This document shows positions 45,244 to 53,199 of a stretch of 64,000 bases of DNA, piece by piece. This stretch comes from Maledivibacter sp. (GTDB taxonomy: Bacteria > Bacillota > Clostridia > Peptostreptococcales > Caminicellaceae): positions 33,579 through 97,578 of the forward strand of contig JAOASB010000054.1 in NCBI GenBank assembly GCA_025210375.1, given 5' to 3'. Within the stretch, counting starts at the first letter, position 1. Every line of letters starts with the position of its first letter. Made by a program: the position numbers and the translations under genes. Below the pieces are notes generated by a model that was not told where the DNA came from, did not search any database, and worked only from the letters and a program-made list of their open reading frames with translations.

Positions 45244-46815
45244 ATGAAGAAGTTTTTAGTACTATTACTAGCGCTAACATTAATCTTAGGGGGATGTGGC
45301 GGCAAAACAAACGATGCAGAACAACCAGCATCTAACGAAGGAGCTACTGGCAACGAGGCAGCTGCACCAGCTGAAAAGGAACAAAAGGATACTATAGTTT
45401 TTGCTCAAGGTGCAGATGTTACTTCCTTTGATCCACACATTGGGAAAGAGACTCCAGCTATTACTGTAACAGATCAGATTTTTGATACACTTACACTTAC
45501 AGGTGACGATATGAGTGTTCAACCTGCTATTGCTGAAAGCTGGGAGCAATTATCAGAAACATCTTACAAGTTTAATATAAGAAAGGGTATCAAGTTCCAC
45601 AATGGTGAGGAGCTTAAGGCTGAAGATGTTAAGTTTTCTTTAGATAGAGCCATAGCATCTAGTTATGTTTCTTATATAGTTAACTTCATATCTGATGTAG
45701 AAGTTGTGGATGAATATACTGTAGTTGTAAATACTAATGAGCCATATGCTCCAATTCTTATGAATTTAGCTCATCCAAGTACAGCTATAGTATGCAAATC
45801 TGCTGTAGAGGCTGACCCAGAAGCTATTAAGACTCATCCTATTGGATGTGGACCTTATAAATTTGTTGAATGGAAGCAAGGGGATTCAGTTAAGCTTGAA
45901 GCATTTGAAGATTACTATTTTGGGGCTCCTGCTACTAAAAATGTAGTTATGAGAGTTATACCTGAGAATGCCCAAAGAACTATAGCCCTTGAAACAGGGG
46001 AAATTGATATAGCTTACAACTTATCAGTTAATGACGTTGAAAGAGTTAAAGAAAGCAAGGATTTAGAGCTTTTAACTACAAAAACATCATCAGTAGGTTA
46101 TATTTCATTTAATATTGAAAAGGCACCATTTAATGATATAAAAGTTAGACAAGCTATTGCCCATGCCATAGACAAGCAGCTTATAGTAGACACACTTTTA
46201 TATGGTCAAGGTTCTACAGCTAATTCTGTAATATCAGAGGTTGTATTTGGTGGTGTAGAAGGATTAGAAGGATTAGGATATGATCCAGAAAAAGCTAAAG
46301 AGTTATTAAAAGAAGCAGGTATAGAAGAAGGTGCTGAATTTACTATATGTGTTAATGATAACCAAGTAAGGATAGAGACTTGTCAAGTAATACAAGGAAT
46401 GCTTAACGAAGTTGGGCTAAACTTAAAAATTGAAGTTCTTGAGTTTGGGGCTCTTATTGAGAAAACAACTAACAAACAACATGATATGGCATTCTTTGCT
46501 TGGGTTACATCTACTTCAGATGCTGACTATACTTACTATCCATTATTCCATTCAAGTATGCATGGGGCTCCAGGAAATAGAAGTTTCTACAACAATCCTA
46601 AAGTTGATAAACTAATAGAAGATGGTAGAAGTAATGCTGACTATGCAGAAAGAGAAAAAATCTATAAGGAAATAGCAGTAGTTTTAGCCGAAGAAGTACC
46701 ATCTTTACCAATATTCTTCCAAAATATGAGTGTTGGAATTAGAAAAAATGTAGAAGGCTTCACAATCAATCCTATTGGATATCACAAATTACATACTGTA
46801 AAGGCTTATAAATAA
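45244..46815 (+). CDS. Peptide-binding lipoprotein (family 5 solute-binding protein)
   Basis: A 523-residue extracellular binding protein for the transporter encoded upstream. The signal peptide ends with lipobox LILGGC (Cys near residue 18), followed by an Ala/Glu/Asn spacer. Family 5 features are DVTSFDPHIGKE, the AESWEQLSETSYKFNIRKG stretch near residue 93, FHNGEELKAEDVKFSLDRA, and IRKNVEGFTINPIGYHKL at the end. ATG 45244 is preferred to ATG 45238, since AAAGGAGG would abut the latter. The binding protein is last in this operon, unlike in the second peptide operon where it is first. Confidence 0.94.
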   Translation: MKKFLVLLLALTLILGGCGGKTNDAEQPASNEGATGNEAAAPAEKEQKDTIVFAQGADVTSFDPHIGKETPAITVTDQIFDTLTLTGDDMSVQPAIAESWEQLSETSYKFNIRKGIKFHNGEELKAEDVKFSLDRAIASSYVSYIVNFISDVEVVDEYTVVVNTNEPYAPILMNLAHPSTAIVCKSAVEADPEAIKTHPIGCGPYKFVEWKQGDSVKLEAFEDYYFGAPATKNVVMRVIPENAQRTIALETGEIDIAYNLSVNDVERVKESKDLELLTTKTSSVGYISFNIEKAPFNDIKVRQAIAHAIDKQLIVDTLLYGQGSTANSVISEVVFGGVEGLEGLGYDPEKAKELLKEAGIEEGAEFTICVNDNQVRIETCQVIQGMLNEVGLNLKIEVLEFGALIEKTTNKQHDMAFFAWVTSTSDADYTYYPLFHSSMHGAPGNRSFYNNPKVDKLIEDGRSNADYAEREKIYKEIAVVLAEEVPSLPIFFQNMSVGIRKNVEGFTINPIGYHKLHTVKAYK

Positions 46816-46834
46816 AGAGAAGGGATCTGAAGAA

Positions 46835-47596
46835 ATGAGATTAGCACACATTTCTTGGAAAAAAGCCGAGGAGTATTTTAAGAATAATGACACTATAATC
46901 ATTGGTATAGGAAGCATAGAATGTCACGGAACCCATATAGCGCTTGGAACTGATACACTTATTCCAGACAAGATTTTAGATATAATGGAAAAGGATACAG
47001 ATGTTTTGATAGCTCCAACCGTTCCCTATGGTGCCTGTGATAGCTTAGTAGAATTTCCAGGAACTATAAGTTTATCTGAGGATGGCTTATATATAGTTAT
47101 GAGAAGAATTGTCGATAGTCTTATTAAACACGGAGTAAAGAAGTTTGTATTTCTTAATGGTCATGGTGGAAACATGTCTACCCTTAAAAAAATATGTTTG
47201 GAATTAGATACAATTAACTGTATAGGCACTGTAGTGAATTGGTGGCTGCTTGCAGGTGAGATAAATCCTTCATGGAAGGGTGGACACGGAGGTGCAGAAG
47301 AAACCTCGGCCGTTATGGCAATAAACCCTGATTTTGTGGATCTAAGTAAGGTAGAGCCAATGACATTTAAGAATGTATCCGATGGTTTACCACAAACAGG
47401 CTTTTATGATGTGGATTTTAAAGGTATCAATATGACTATACCAAGAAAAATAAAAAGCATAACAAATAATGGATGGATAGGTCCAGACCATCCAAGTAAT
47501 GCATCCGTAGAATGGGGTGTAGAGATGCTTAATACTACTGCTAAATTTATTGCAGAGTATGTAGAAGAGTTTAAGAAGATTGAGATTGATACATAG
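46835..47596 (+). CDS. Creatininase-family amidohydrolase
   Basis: A 253-residue metal-dependent cyclic-amide hydrolase of the creatininase family (creatininase, mycofactocin-type MftE, formamide hydrolases). Metal ligands are visible in GSIECHGTHIALGTDT (about residues 27-42), NGHGGN near residue 109 and GGHGGAEETS near residue 149. It follows the binding-protein gene by 19 bases and is likely co-transcribed, suggesting hydrolysis of an imported amide or peptide-like compound. A terminator follows. Confidence 0.88.
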   Translation: MRLAHISWKKAEEYFKNNDTIIIGIGSIECHGTHIALGTDTLIPDKILDIMEKDTDVLIAPTVPYGACDSLVEFPGTISLSEDGLYIVMRRIVDSLIKHGVKKFVFLNGHGGNMSTLKKICLELDTINCIGTVVNWWLLAGEINPSWKGGHGGAEETSAVMAINPDFVDLSKVEPMTFKNVSDGLPQTGFYDVDFKGINMTIPRKIKSITNNGWIGPDHPSNASVEWGVEMLNTTAKFIAEYVEEFKKIEIDT

Positions 47597-47611
47597 GATA
47601 TTAGCAATATT

Positions 47612-47642
47612 AAAAAAACAGTGAAATTTTTGCTGTTTTTTT
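47612..47642 (+). terminator. Intrinsic terminator after the creatininase-family gene
   Basis: AAAAAAACAG pairs with CTGTTTTTTT around an 11-base loop, 15 bases after the stop codon. The T tract is part of the stem, so it may also work in the other direction. Confidence 0.7.
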
Positions 47643-47682
47643 AATGCCATTCTTTATTGAAATTAGTGGAAAAGGAAGAAGG

Positions 47683-48507
47683 ATGTATATGGGACAATTA
47701 GTATGTGGAGGAATAGCCCCCCATGGATTTTCAATTATTGAAGAGCTGTCTGGAGATGAGTATGCACTATTTAAGCCTACTAGAGAAGCAATGGAGGAAT
47801 TAGGTAAGATAATAATTAGTGATAAGCCCGATACTATAATCCTATTAACACCCCATGGATTAAGACTTAAGGAATATAATGCAATATATACAAGCGAATA
47901 TTGTCGAGGCAAACTAAGTGCAAATGAAGAGACAGTTAGATTAGAATATAAATGTGACAAAGAATTAGCTCAAAAAATCCTAGAAAAGGCTGAAAATGAG
48001 CTTATACCCTCCGTTGGATGTAACTTTGGAGCTTTAGGAGGAAGAGCATCAAATATAGAAATGGATTGGGGCACCCTTATACCCCTATGGTTTTGTAAGG
48101 ATGAAGATTATAAACCCGAAATAGTTGTTATAGGACCCACTAGAGAAATATCCTTAGAAAAATTGGTCAAATTAGGAGAACTGATCGGTGAAGCTTCTAT
48201 AGAAAGCAATAAAAAAGTAGCCTTGATAGCCAGCGCAGACCAAGGACACTGCCATGATCCAAAGGGACCCTATGGTTTTGATGAGGCTTCTAAGATATAT
48301 GATGACATTATTTCAGATATCATAAGGGAAGACAAGCTTGAAAAGCTTTTAGATATAGACATGGAACTGGTTGAAAAAGCTAAGCCCGATAGCCTATGGC
48401 AAATGCTCATTCTATATGGAGCTTTAAAGGTTTCCCCTATGGCAGGAAAGCTGTTATCATATGAAGTTCCTACGTATTTTGGTATGACTGTTGCGAGCTA
48501 TAGATGA
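47683..48507 (+). CDS. Class III extradiol dioxygenase-like (LigB/MEMO superfamily) protein
   Basis: A 274-residue protein with the fold signatures of the LigB/MEMO superfamily: GGIAPHGF at the N terminus, TPHG near residue 70, a GCNFGALGGRASNIEMDWGT stretch, and ASADQGHCHDP with a conserved His. LigB-type members cleave catechols with Fe(II); MEMO relatives have other roles, and which applies is not decidable here. Ring cleavage needs oxygen, which sits poorly with an anaerobe. Start ambiguous: ATG 47683 or ATG 47689, both with GAAGG/AAGGA upstream. It lies behind a terminator and may be partly read through from the peptide operon. Confidence 0.75.
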   Translation: MYMGQLVCGGIAPHGFSIIEELSGDEYALFKPTREAMEELGKIIISDKPDTIILLTPHGLRLKEYNAIYTSEYCRGKLSANEETVRLEYKCDKELAQKILEKAENELIPSVGCNFGALGGRASNIEMDWGTLIPLWFCKDEDYKPEIVVIGPTREISLEKLVKLGELIGEASIESNKKVALIASADQGHCHDPKGPYGFDEASKIYDDIISDIIREDKLEKLLDIDMELVEKAKPDSLWQMLILYGALKVSPMAGKLLSYEVPTYFGMTVASYR

Positions 48508-48553
48508 TATAAGGGATGTTGGATACCTGTGAAAAAAATTTAAGTTATCAATA

Positions 48554-48619
48554 GAGCAAATTGCATAATTACCATATATATTATGCAATTCTGCCAAGTA
48601 AGAGTTATGCAATTTCCTC
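48554..48619 (-). mobile_element. MITE copy, 66 bp, internally deleted
   Basis: Reverse-oriented copy of the 118-bp element. Both terminal repeats are intact (GAGCAAATTGCATAA at the left end, TTATGCAATTTCCTC at the right). Flanking 4-bp duplications AATA lie at 48550-48553 and 48620-48623. Relative to the 118-bp copies it lacks 52 internal bases, and the deletion joins two GGTA tetranucleotides, pointing to slippage or microhomology repair. Confidence 0.88.
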
Positions 48620-48630
48620 AATAAAAAGAA

Positions 48631-48704
48631 AATGTGACATAGGAAATGTTTTATTCGTAAATAGACTATCTATGCTTATTGCGAGAATATTTCTATGTCA
48701 CATT
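48631..48704 (-). terminator. Long hairpin, probable terminator for the minus-strand serine hydrolase gene
   Basis: AATGTGACATAG (48631-48642) and CTATGTCACATT (48693-48704) pair perfectly and the stem can continue (GAAAT/ATTTC). Read on the minus strand the stem is followed by TTCTTTTTATT. The 50-base apical part is unusually long. Confidence 0.6.
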
Positions 48705-48724
48705 TAATATGGTATATATAAGCC

Positions 48725-49603
48725 TCACATATTCTTTTTTATAGAAATTTCTTTTGAACTATAGAAATTATAAATTATTTCACCCACTTTACTCATATAG
48801 AATTTTCCTTCTAAGTTATCTTTAAGTTGATTAATTAACATAACAACAATTATTGGATTATTATTAATTATAAGAATTCCAGCATCGTGGGTAACACCGG
48901 TTATTTCACCTGTCTTATGGTAAAATGGTACTTTTACTGGGTCTATTTCACCCTTATTAGTTTTACATTCACGACAAATATTTTTAGACTTAATTAATGA
49001 ACCACAATGTCCGCAGGTAGTTAAATATTTAGATATTCCATCGTTAAATTGTTGCTTTCCAAGTATTTCTAAGGCTTTTTCTGCTAAATCTTTTCTTAAT
49101 ACCCTTGGGCTCATAAAATTTTCTAAAATTATGGCAGCATCCCTTGCAGTTGTATAGCTATATACACCAGGGATTACCCTCATCAATTTTCTTGCAGCTA
49201 GGGTATTGTTTATTCCTAATTTTTTGATAGAAGTATTAATATTGTCTTTACCTAAAATATCATAAAGCATGTTTGTAGCCGTATTGTCACTTACATCTAT
49301 CATGAGACTCAATAAATCCTCCAGGGTCAGCTCTATATTATCGTGTAATAGATGAAGAACTCCGGCACCTCCTACTTTTTCATCGGAAGAAAGATTAAAT
49401 GCGGTGTCTAGCCCCAATACTCCATCCTGAACTTGCATCAGTGCTTCATAAAGATAATAAAGCTTAATAATACTTGCTGAATGGAATCTTTTTTCTTCAT
49501 TAATTTTAATTATGCTGTTGCTTTTTAAATCCTTAATGTATAATGCATAATTACCATCTAGTGTCTCTAAATAACTTAAAAGTTCAGATCTTAATGAATT
49601 CAT
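48725..49603 (-). CDS. Beta-lactamase-fold serine hydrolase with a zinc-ribbon-like insert
   Basis: A 292-residue member of the class A beta-lactamase/penicillin-binding superfamily. The three active-site motifs are present: SxxK (SASIIKLYY, about residue 43), SDN (DVSDNTATNM) and KTG (HKTGEITG). No signal peptide is visible, so it appears cytoplasmic, which argues against a resistance role and for a peptidase or amidase acting on imported wall peptides. Just before the KTG motif there is an insert with four Cys arranged CGHC ... CREC (about residues 198-216), like a zinc ribbon. It lies downstream of the S66 carboxypeptidase on the same strand, probably in one operon. AAAGGAG precedes the start. 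Confidence 0.85.
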   Translation of the reverse strand: MNSLRSELLSYLETLDGNYALYIKDLKSNSIIKINEEKRFHSASIIKLYYLYEALMQVQDGVLGLDTAFNLSSDEKVGGAGVLHLLHDNIELTLEDLLSLMIDVSDNTATNMLYDILGKDNINTSIKKLGINNTLAARKLMRVIPGVYSYTTARDAAIILENFMSPRVLRKDLAEKALEILGKQQFNDGISKYLTTCGHCGSLIKSKNICRECKTNKGEIDPVKVPFYHKTGEITGVTHDAGILIINNNPIIVVMLINQLKDNLEGKFYMSKVGEIIYNFYSSKEISIKKNM

Positions 49604-49714
49604 ATTATTCTCCTTTAAGGCAGATTCAAAAATAGACTAGTCATCTCACCGGTTATTTTGATTATTTTCTTCATATGCCTAAATTATTTGTATAGGGTTT
49701 TGAAATATCCCACT

Positions 49715-50653
49715 TTATATATTACTTGCCTCTAAAAAAGTGATGTTTCTATTGTCGGCATCTAATTCAACCTCTACTCCCATTGGGAATGTAGGTTGTG
49801 GATAATTATGTCCGGCTCTAAAGTTACTCAGTGTAGGTTTATTGAAGGGCACAATAATTTCTTCAAATATTTCATCAAGACTCAAATCCTGAAAAGAATC
49901 GGCTTTTAAATCCGGTTTGCAATTTGTAAAAGTACCTAAAATGATGCCCCTGCAATCTTGAAACTTTCCGGCTAGGGACAATGACATAAGCATTCTGTCT
50001 ATGCAATAATTATCTTCTCCTACTTCTTCCATAAAAAGAATTTTATCCTTAGTATCTATTTCATAGGGGGACCCCAAGGTAGATGCCAATAGTGATAAAT
50101 TACCCCCAATAATTTTTCCCTTGGCAATTCCAGGTACTAAGGTTTTGAAATCTTCTCCACTTGGATTTTTAAGCAAATTTAGTTTTTCATTACTAAATAA
50201 AGAAAGCTTTAAGTAATTTTTTGTATAGGGATCTAGGTCCTTTATCCATCCCGCTGAAGCCATGGGACCATGGTACGTAACCAGTTTACAAATTTTATTG
50301 AAAGCCATATGTAATGCTGTTATATCGCTATATCCTAAGAAATATTTTGGATTATTTTTTATCAACTCGTAATCAATTAAATTTAATAACCGTGGTGTTC
50401 CGTAGCCACCCTTTAAGCAGATAATACCCATAATTGTAGGATCTTTAAATGCATCGTTTATATCCTTGGCTCGAATTATATCTGTACCAGAAAGGTGACC
50501 ATGATAGGAATAGCAGCTGGGATATATAATGGGATCTAGACCCATTTTTTTCACTGCTTTTTCTGCCTTTAATACATTTTCTTCAGTGGTTGGAGATGAT
50601 GGTGCAATGATGGCAACTCTATCTCCAATATTAAGTGCTTTAGGTTTAATCAT
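49715..50653 (-). CDS. LD-carboxypeptidase (peptidase family S66)
   Basis: A 312-residue cytoplasmic enzyme of the LdcA/MccF family. LdcA removes the terminal D-Ala from murein tetrapeptides during wall recycling. The nucleophile is Ser in LGYSDITALH (about residue 106), with Glu in FMEEVGEDNYCIDRM and His in FRAGHNYPQ forming the triad. The N-terminal GDRVAIIAPSSP is typical. It is divergent from the EBP at 50926 and near a peptide ABC operon with other wall-peptide enzymes, which supports the murein-recycling role over microcin immunity. AAAGGAGA precedes the start. Confidence 0.92.
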   Translation of the reverse strand: MIKPKALNIGDRVAIIAPSSPTTEENVLKAEKAVKKMGLDPIIYPSCYSYHGHLSGTDIIRAKDINDAFKDPTIMGIICLKGGYGTPRLLNLIDYELIKNNPKYFLGYSDITALHMAFNKICKLVTYHGPMASAGWIKDLDPYTKNYLKLSLFSNEKLNLLKNPSGEDFKTLVPGIAKGKIIGGNLSLLASTLGSPYEIDTKDKILFMEEVGEDNYCIDRMLMSLSLAGKFQDCRGIILGTFTNCKPDLKADSFQDLSLDEIFEEIIVPFNKPTLSNFRAGHNYPQPTFPMGVEVELDADNRNITFLEASNI

Positions 50654-50727
50654 AACTCTATCTCCTTTGACTATTTTATTTTACCATTTGGTGACATTTG
50701 TTAAAGCTTGTAATTTTTGATACTATA

Positions 50728-50845
50728 GAGGAAATTGCATAACTCTTACCTGGCAGAATTGCATAATATATATGGTATAGTTCTTAAGGTTTTTTAACTA
50801 TATATAGTAGATAGTTTTTGCAGAAGGTAATTATGCAATTTGCTC
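50728..50845 (+). mobile_element. MITE copy, 118 bp, full length
   Basis: The element runs from GAGGAAATTGCATAA to TTATGCAATTTGCTC (terminal inverted repeats 14/15), with a 4-bp duplication TATA at 50724-50727 and 50846-50849. There is no coding capacity. It shares about 105 of 118 positions with the copy at 53050 by eye. It lies between the divergent S66 carboxypeptidase and EBP genes, 81 bases before the EBP start. Confidence 0.92.
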
Positions 50846-50925
50846 TATAAATATAAAGTAGCAAAATATATGCCAAAAATAAAAAATATAAATAATTTCA
50901 GATGGATTAAAATGGGGGGATAATC

Positions 50926-52764
50926 TTGGGTTCTATGAGTATACATTTTTCCGATATCGAAGATGCCATGAATGAAGGCTTAATATTTATTGATACTGAG
51001 GCTAATATTAGATTGTATAGTGATAAAGTAAAGGATATATTTGGGGTTAGGAGAGAATGTACCTATGAACATGAAGAGGGAACTGTGGAAACAGGAGATA
51101 TAATAATTATGGCAACCACGGCATTTGGGGCCGATGACGGAGGTCTGCGGCCAAGGGATTTAAAATGTATTGGTGTAAATCCATCTGAAGTCAATGCTGA
51201 TTCAACAGTATTGGTTGTTGGAAAATATGGAGGGAAAGAAAATACAGCTTATTTGAAAACAAGACCCTTTAGTTTTACCGCAGACGATTTCGAGCTAAAA
51301 CGAGTTGTTGATGGATTGGATATAGAGATTAAAGTAAGTTACATAAATAAGTATATAGGTATTTATGTGGATAAAGTGGTTTATGAAAATTACTATAATA
51401 ATGATTTTGGACATATGGTTATTATAGATGGGTTAACTAAGAAAATGAAATTTTATCAAAGCATTGGATATACTGTTTGGAATGAAGATATAAAAAGTAT
51501 ATTGAATGGAGGCAGATTTAAAAGGAAGATAAAAGGAATAAATGAGTTAGATGTTTTAGGCAAACATATTTTAGAAGCCCATAATTCGTCGGAAGCTATA
51601 ATGGATCTAATTAAGTGTTCTAAGGGAAGTAGAAATACATATAGGGGTAAAATAACTAAAATCAATGGAATAAGTGTATTATGCGGAGTTAAAGGAATAG
51701 CTGAAACAGGGGCTTTATTGCTTTTAGAGGATATCCCTAGGATAAAAAATATAGAGAAACAATGTAATATTGCTTATAAGAGGTTAGAAAAGGTTGAGGC
51801 TAAACTAGGGGATAGAAAGGTATACTCTAAACTGTTTCCCAAATTTGTTGGTTCCAGTGAAGGAATCATGAAGATAAAAAAGCTGGCACTTAAAGCTAGT
51901 AATAGTAATTCAAATTTATTGATTCTAGGTGAAAGTGGAACGGGAAAAACCATATTAGCAAGGGAGATACACGAAGCCAGTGATAATAAAAATAAACCAT
52001 TTATACATGTGAATTGTAATTCTATTCCTGAAAATCTCCTTGAAAGTGAGCTTTTTGGATATGACAGGGGAGCATTTACAGGGGCCAATGTTAAGGGGAA
52101 AAAGGGATATTTTGAAATGGCCAATGGAGGAACTCTATTTTTAGATGAGATAGGAGATATATCTAAAAATATGCAGGTAAAGCTTCTTCAAGTTATTCAA
52201 AGTAAGAAATTTTATAAAGTCGGTGGTAACAAAGAAATTAATGTGGATGTAAGGATTATTGTGGCCACAAATAGGAACTTAGAAGAGGAAGTCAAAGAAG
52301 GCAATTTTAGGGAAGATCTGTACTATAGAATAAATGTATTTCCCATTCATATAATTTCATTAAGGGACAGAAGAGAAGACATATATGAATTAGTAGAATA
52401 TTTATTGCCTAAAATATGTGAAAGAGTTGGTACGGAGTTAAAGAGAATATCCGGGGAGGCCTTAAACAAATTGATGATTTATACTTGGCCGGGGAATATT
52501 CGAGAACTTGAAAATGTTTTAGAGAGGGCTGTAAATCTCTGCGATGATAGGAATATTTTATCGGGTCATATAAAGGTAAATGTGGATAAATATCATAGAG
52601 CATCGTATATCAACTATATTAGACCCCTCAAAAAAACCTTACACGAAATAGAAAGGGAAGCAATTAGAAATGTTATGAGATATACAGAGGGCAACAAAAA
52701 AGAAGCTATGAGTATTTTAAAAATGAAAAAATCTAGCTTCTATCAAAAAATCAAAAATATATAA
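50926..52764 (+). CDS. Sigma-54-dependent enhancer-binding regulator of the murein-peptide operon
   Basis: A 612-residue activator. Residues about 1-300 form a sensor region with PAS-like parts (AMNEGLIFIDTEANIRLYS near the start; a second near 215-275) and an unassigned insert between them. AAA+ features are Walker A GESGTGKT, the sigma-54 loop GAFTGA and Walker B LFLDEIGD; the C terminus has a short Fis-type helix-turn-helix (EGNKKEAMSILKMKKSSFYQ). TTG at 50926 is the likely start with GGGGGGA 5 bases upstream; ATG 50935 is the alternative. The three TTCC-N8-GGAA dyads after its stop codon are its likely binding sites. Confidence 0.92.
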   Translation: MGSMSIHFSDIEDAMNEGLIFIDTEANIRLYSDKVKDIFGVRRECTYEHEEGTVETGDIIIMATTAFGADDGGLRPRDLKCIGVNPSEVNADSTVLVVGKYGGKENTAYLKTRPFSFTADDFELKRVVDGLDIEIKVSYINKYIGIYVDKVVYENYYNNDFGHMVIIDGLTKKMKFYQSIGYTVWNEDIKSILNGGRFKRKIKGINELDVLGKHILEAHNSSEAIMDLIKCSKGSRNTYRGKITKINGISVLCGVKGIAETGALLLLEDIPRIKNIEKQCNIAYKRLEKVEAKLGDRKVYSKLFPKFVGSSEGIMKIKKLALKASNSNSNLLILGESGTGKTILAREIHEASDNKNKPFIHVNCNSIPENLLESELFGYDRGAFTGANVKGKKGYFEMANGGTLFLDEIGDISKNMQVKLLQVIQSKKFYKVGGNKEINVDVRIIVATNRNLEEEVKEGNFREDLYYRINVFPIHIISLRDRREDIYELVEYLLPKICERVGTELKRISGEALNKLMIYTWPGNIRELENVLERAVNLCDDRNILSGHIKVNVDKYHRASYINYIRPLKKTLHEIEREAIRNVMRYTEGNKKEAMSILKMKKSSFYQKIKNI

Positions 52765-52780
52765 TTCCAAAATTATGGAA
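52765..52780 (+). promoter_or_regulatory. Activator dyad 1 (TTCC-N8-GGAA)
   Basis: TTCC-AAAATTAT-GGAA begins at the base after the EBP stop codon, about 236 bases before the -24 element. It is the most distant of three dyads with identical half-sites and spacing. Confidence 0.6.
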
Positions 52781-52871
52781 TATATAAACCATGTAAAATT
52801 ATCCCTAGACATAAGTGAATTACATACAATTATATTAGAATCCAAAATTAAGGATATTACAATTGATACTA

Positions 52872-52887
52872 TTCCAATAATTTGGAA
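52872..52887 (+). promoter_or_regulatory. Activator dyad 2 (TTCC-N8-GGAA)
   Basis: TTCCAATAATTTGGAA has 6-bp arms (TTCCAA/TTGGAA). It is 107 bases after dyad 1 and 61 bases before dyad 3. Confidence 0.65.
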
Positions 52888-52926
52888 AAGAACAATTAAA
52901 TGGGTTGTACGCCCCTTTTTTTAGAT

Positions 52927-52954
52927 TATTTATTCCGAATTTTCGGAATAAATA
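52927..52954 (+). promoter_or_regulatory. Activator dyad 3 (extended 13-bp arms)
   Basis: TATTTATTCCGAA and TTCGGAATAAATA are perfect inverted repeats around TT, containing TTCC-N8-GGAA at 52933-52948. It lies 52 bases before the -24/-12 promoter and is the strongest of the three sites. Confidence 0.75.
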
Positions 52955-52999
52955 TTTTTTTTCACACCTCAAAGCCTCTAAAATACTTATCAGTAATTT

Positions 53000-53015
53000 T
53001 GGTATGTAAATTGCA
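53000..53015 (+). promoter_or_regulatory. Sigma-54 (-24/-12) promoter of the murein-peptide ABC operon
   Basis: TGGTATGTAAATTGCA matches TGGYAYRN4TTGCW with correct GG to GC spacing. Transcription would start near 53026, about 175 bases before the ATG at 53200, because a 118-bp mobile element lies in between. Confidence 0.85.
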
Positions 53016-53049
53016 ATATATTATATTGAGTTCTAAGTAAATCTCAATT

Positions 53050-53167
53050 GAGGAAATTGCATAACTCTGACTTGGCAGAATTGCATAATATATATGGTAT
53101 AGGTTTGGAGATTTTAAAACTATATATAGTAGATAGTTTTTGTAATAAGTAATTATGCAATTTGCTC
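53050..53167 (+). mobile_element. MITE copy, 118 bp, inside the leader of a sigma-54 operon
   Basis: Full-length copy starting GAGGAAATTGCATAA and ending TTATGCAATTTGCTC, with a 4-bp duplication AATT at 53046-53049 and 53168-53171. Removal of the element and one duplication would leave a leader of ~50 bases, the normal size for such promoters. An in-frame Met codon at 53155 lies in the element and is not the real start of the gene. Confidence 0.92.
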
Positions 53168-53199
53168 AATTAATAAAAATTATACTTGAGGAGGGTAAT

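Noticed and set aside
48725..49603. Beta-lactam resistance gene
   Set aside because: No signal peptide is present, and the neighbours are wall-peptide enzymes; the class A motifs are shared by many peptidases and amidases.
50684..50698. A third copy of the TCTAACC palindrome (ACCATTTGGT)
   Set aside because: Only the central 10 bases match; the outer arms do not pair and the distance to a promoter is not the same.
53155..53199. Upstream Met codon for the second binding protein
   Set aside because: It lies inside the right end of the MITE; ATG 53200 has a GAGGAGGG ribosome binding site and starts a normal lipoprotein signal peptide.
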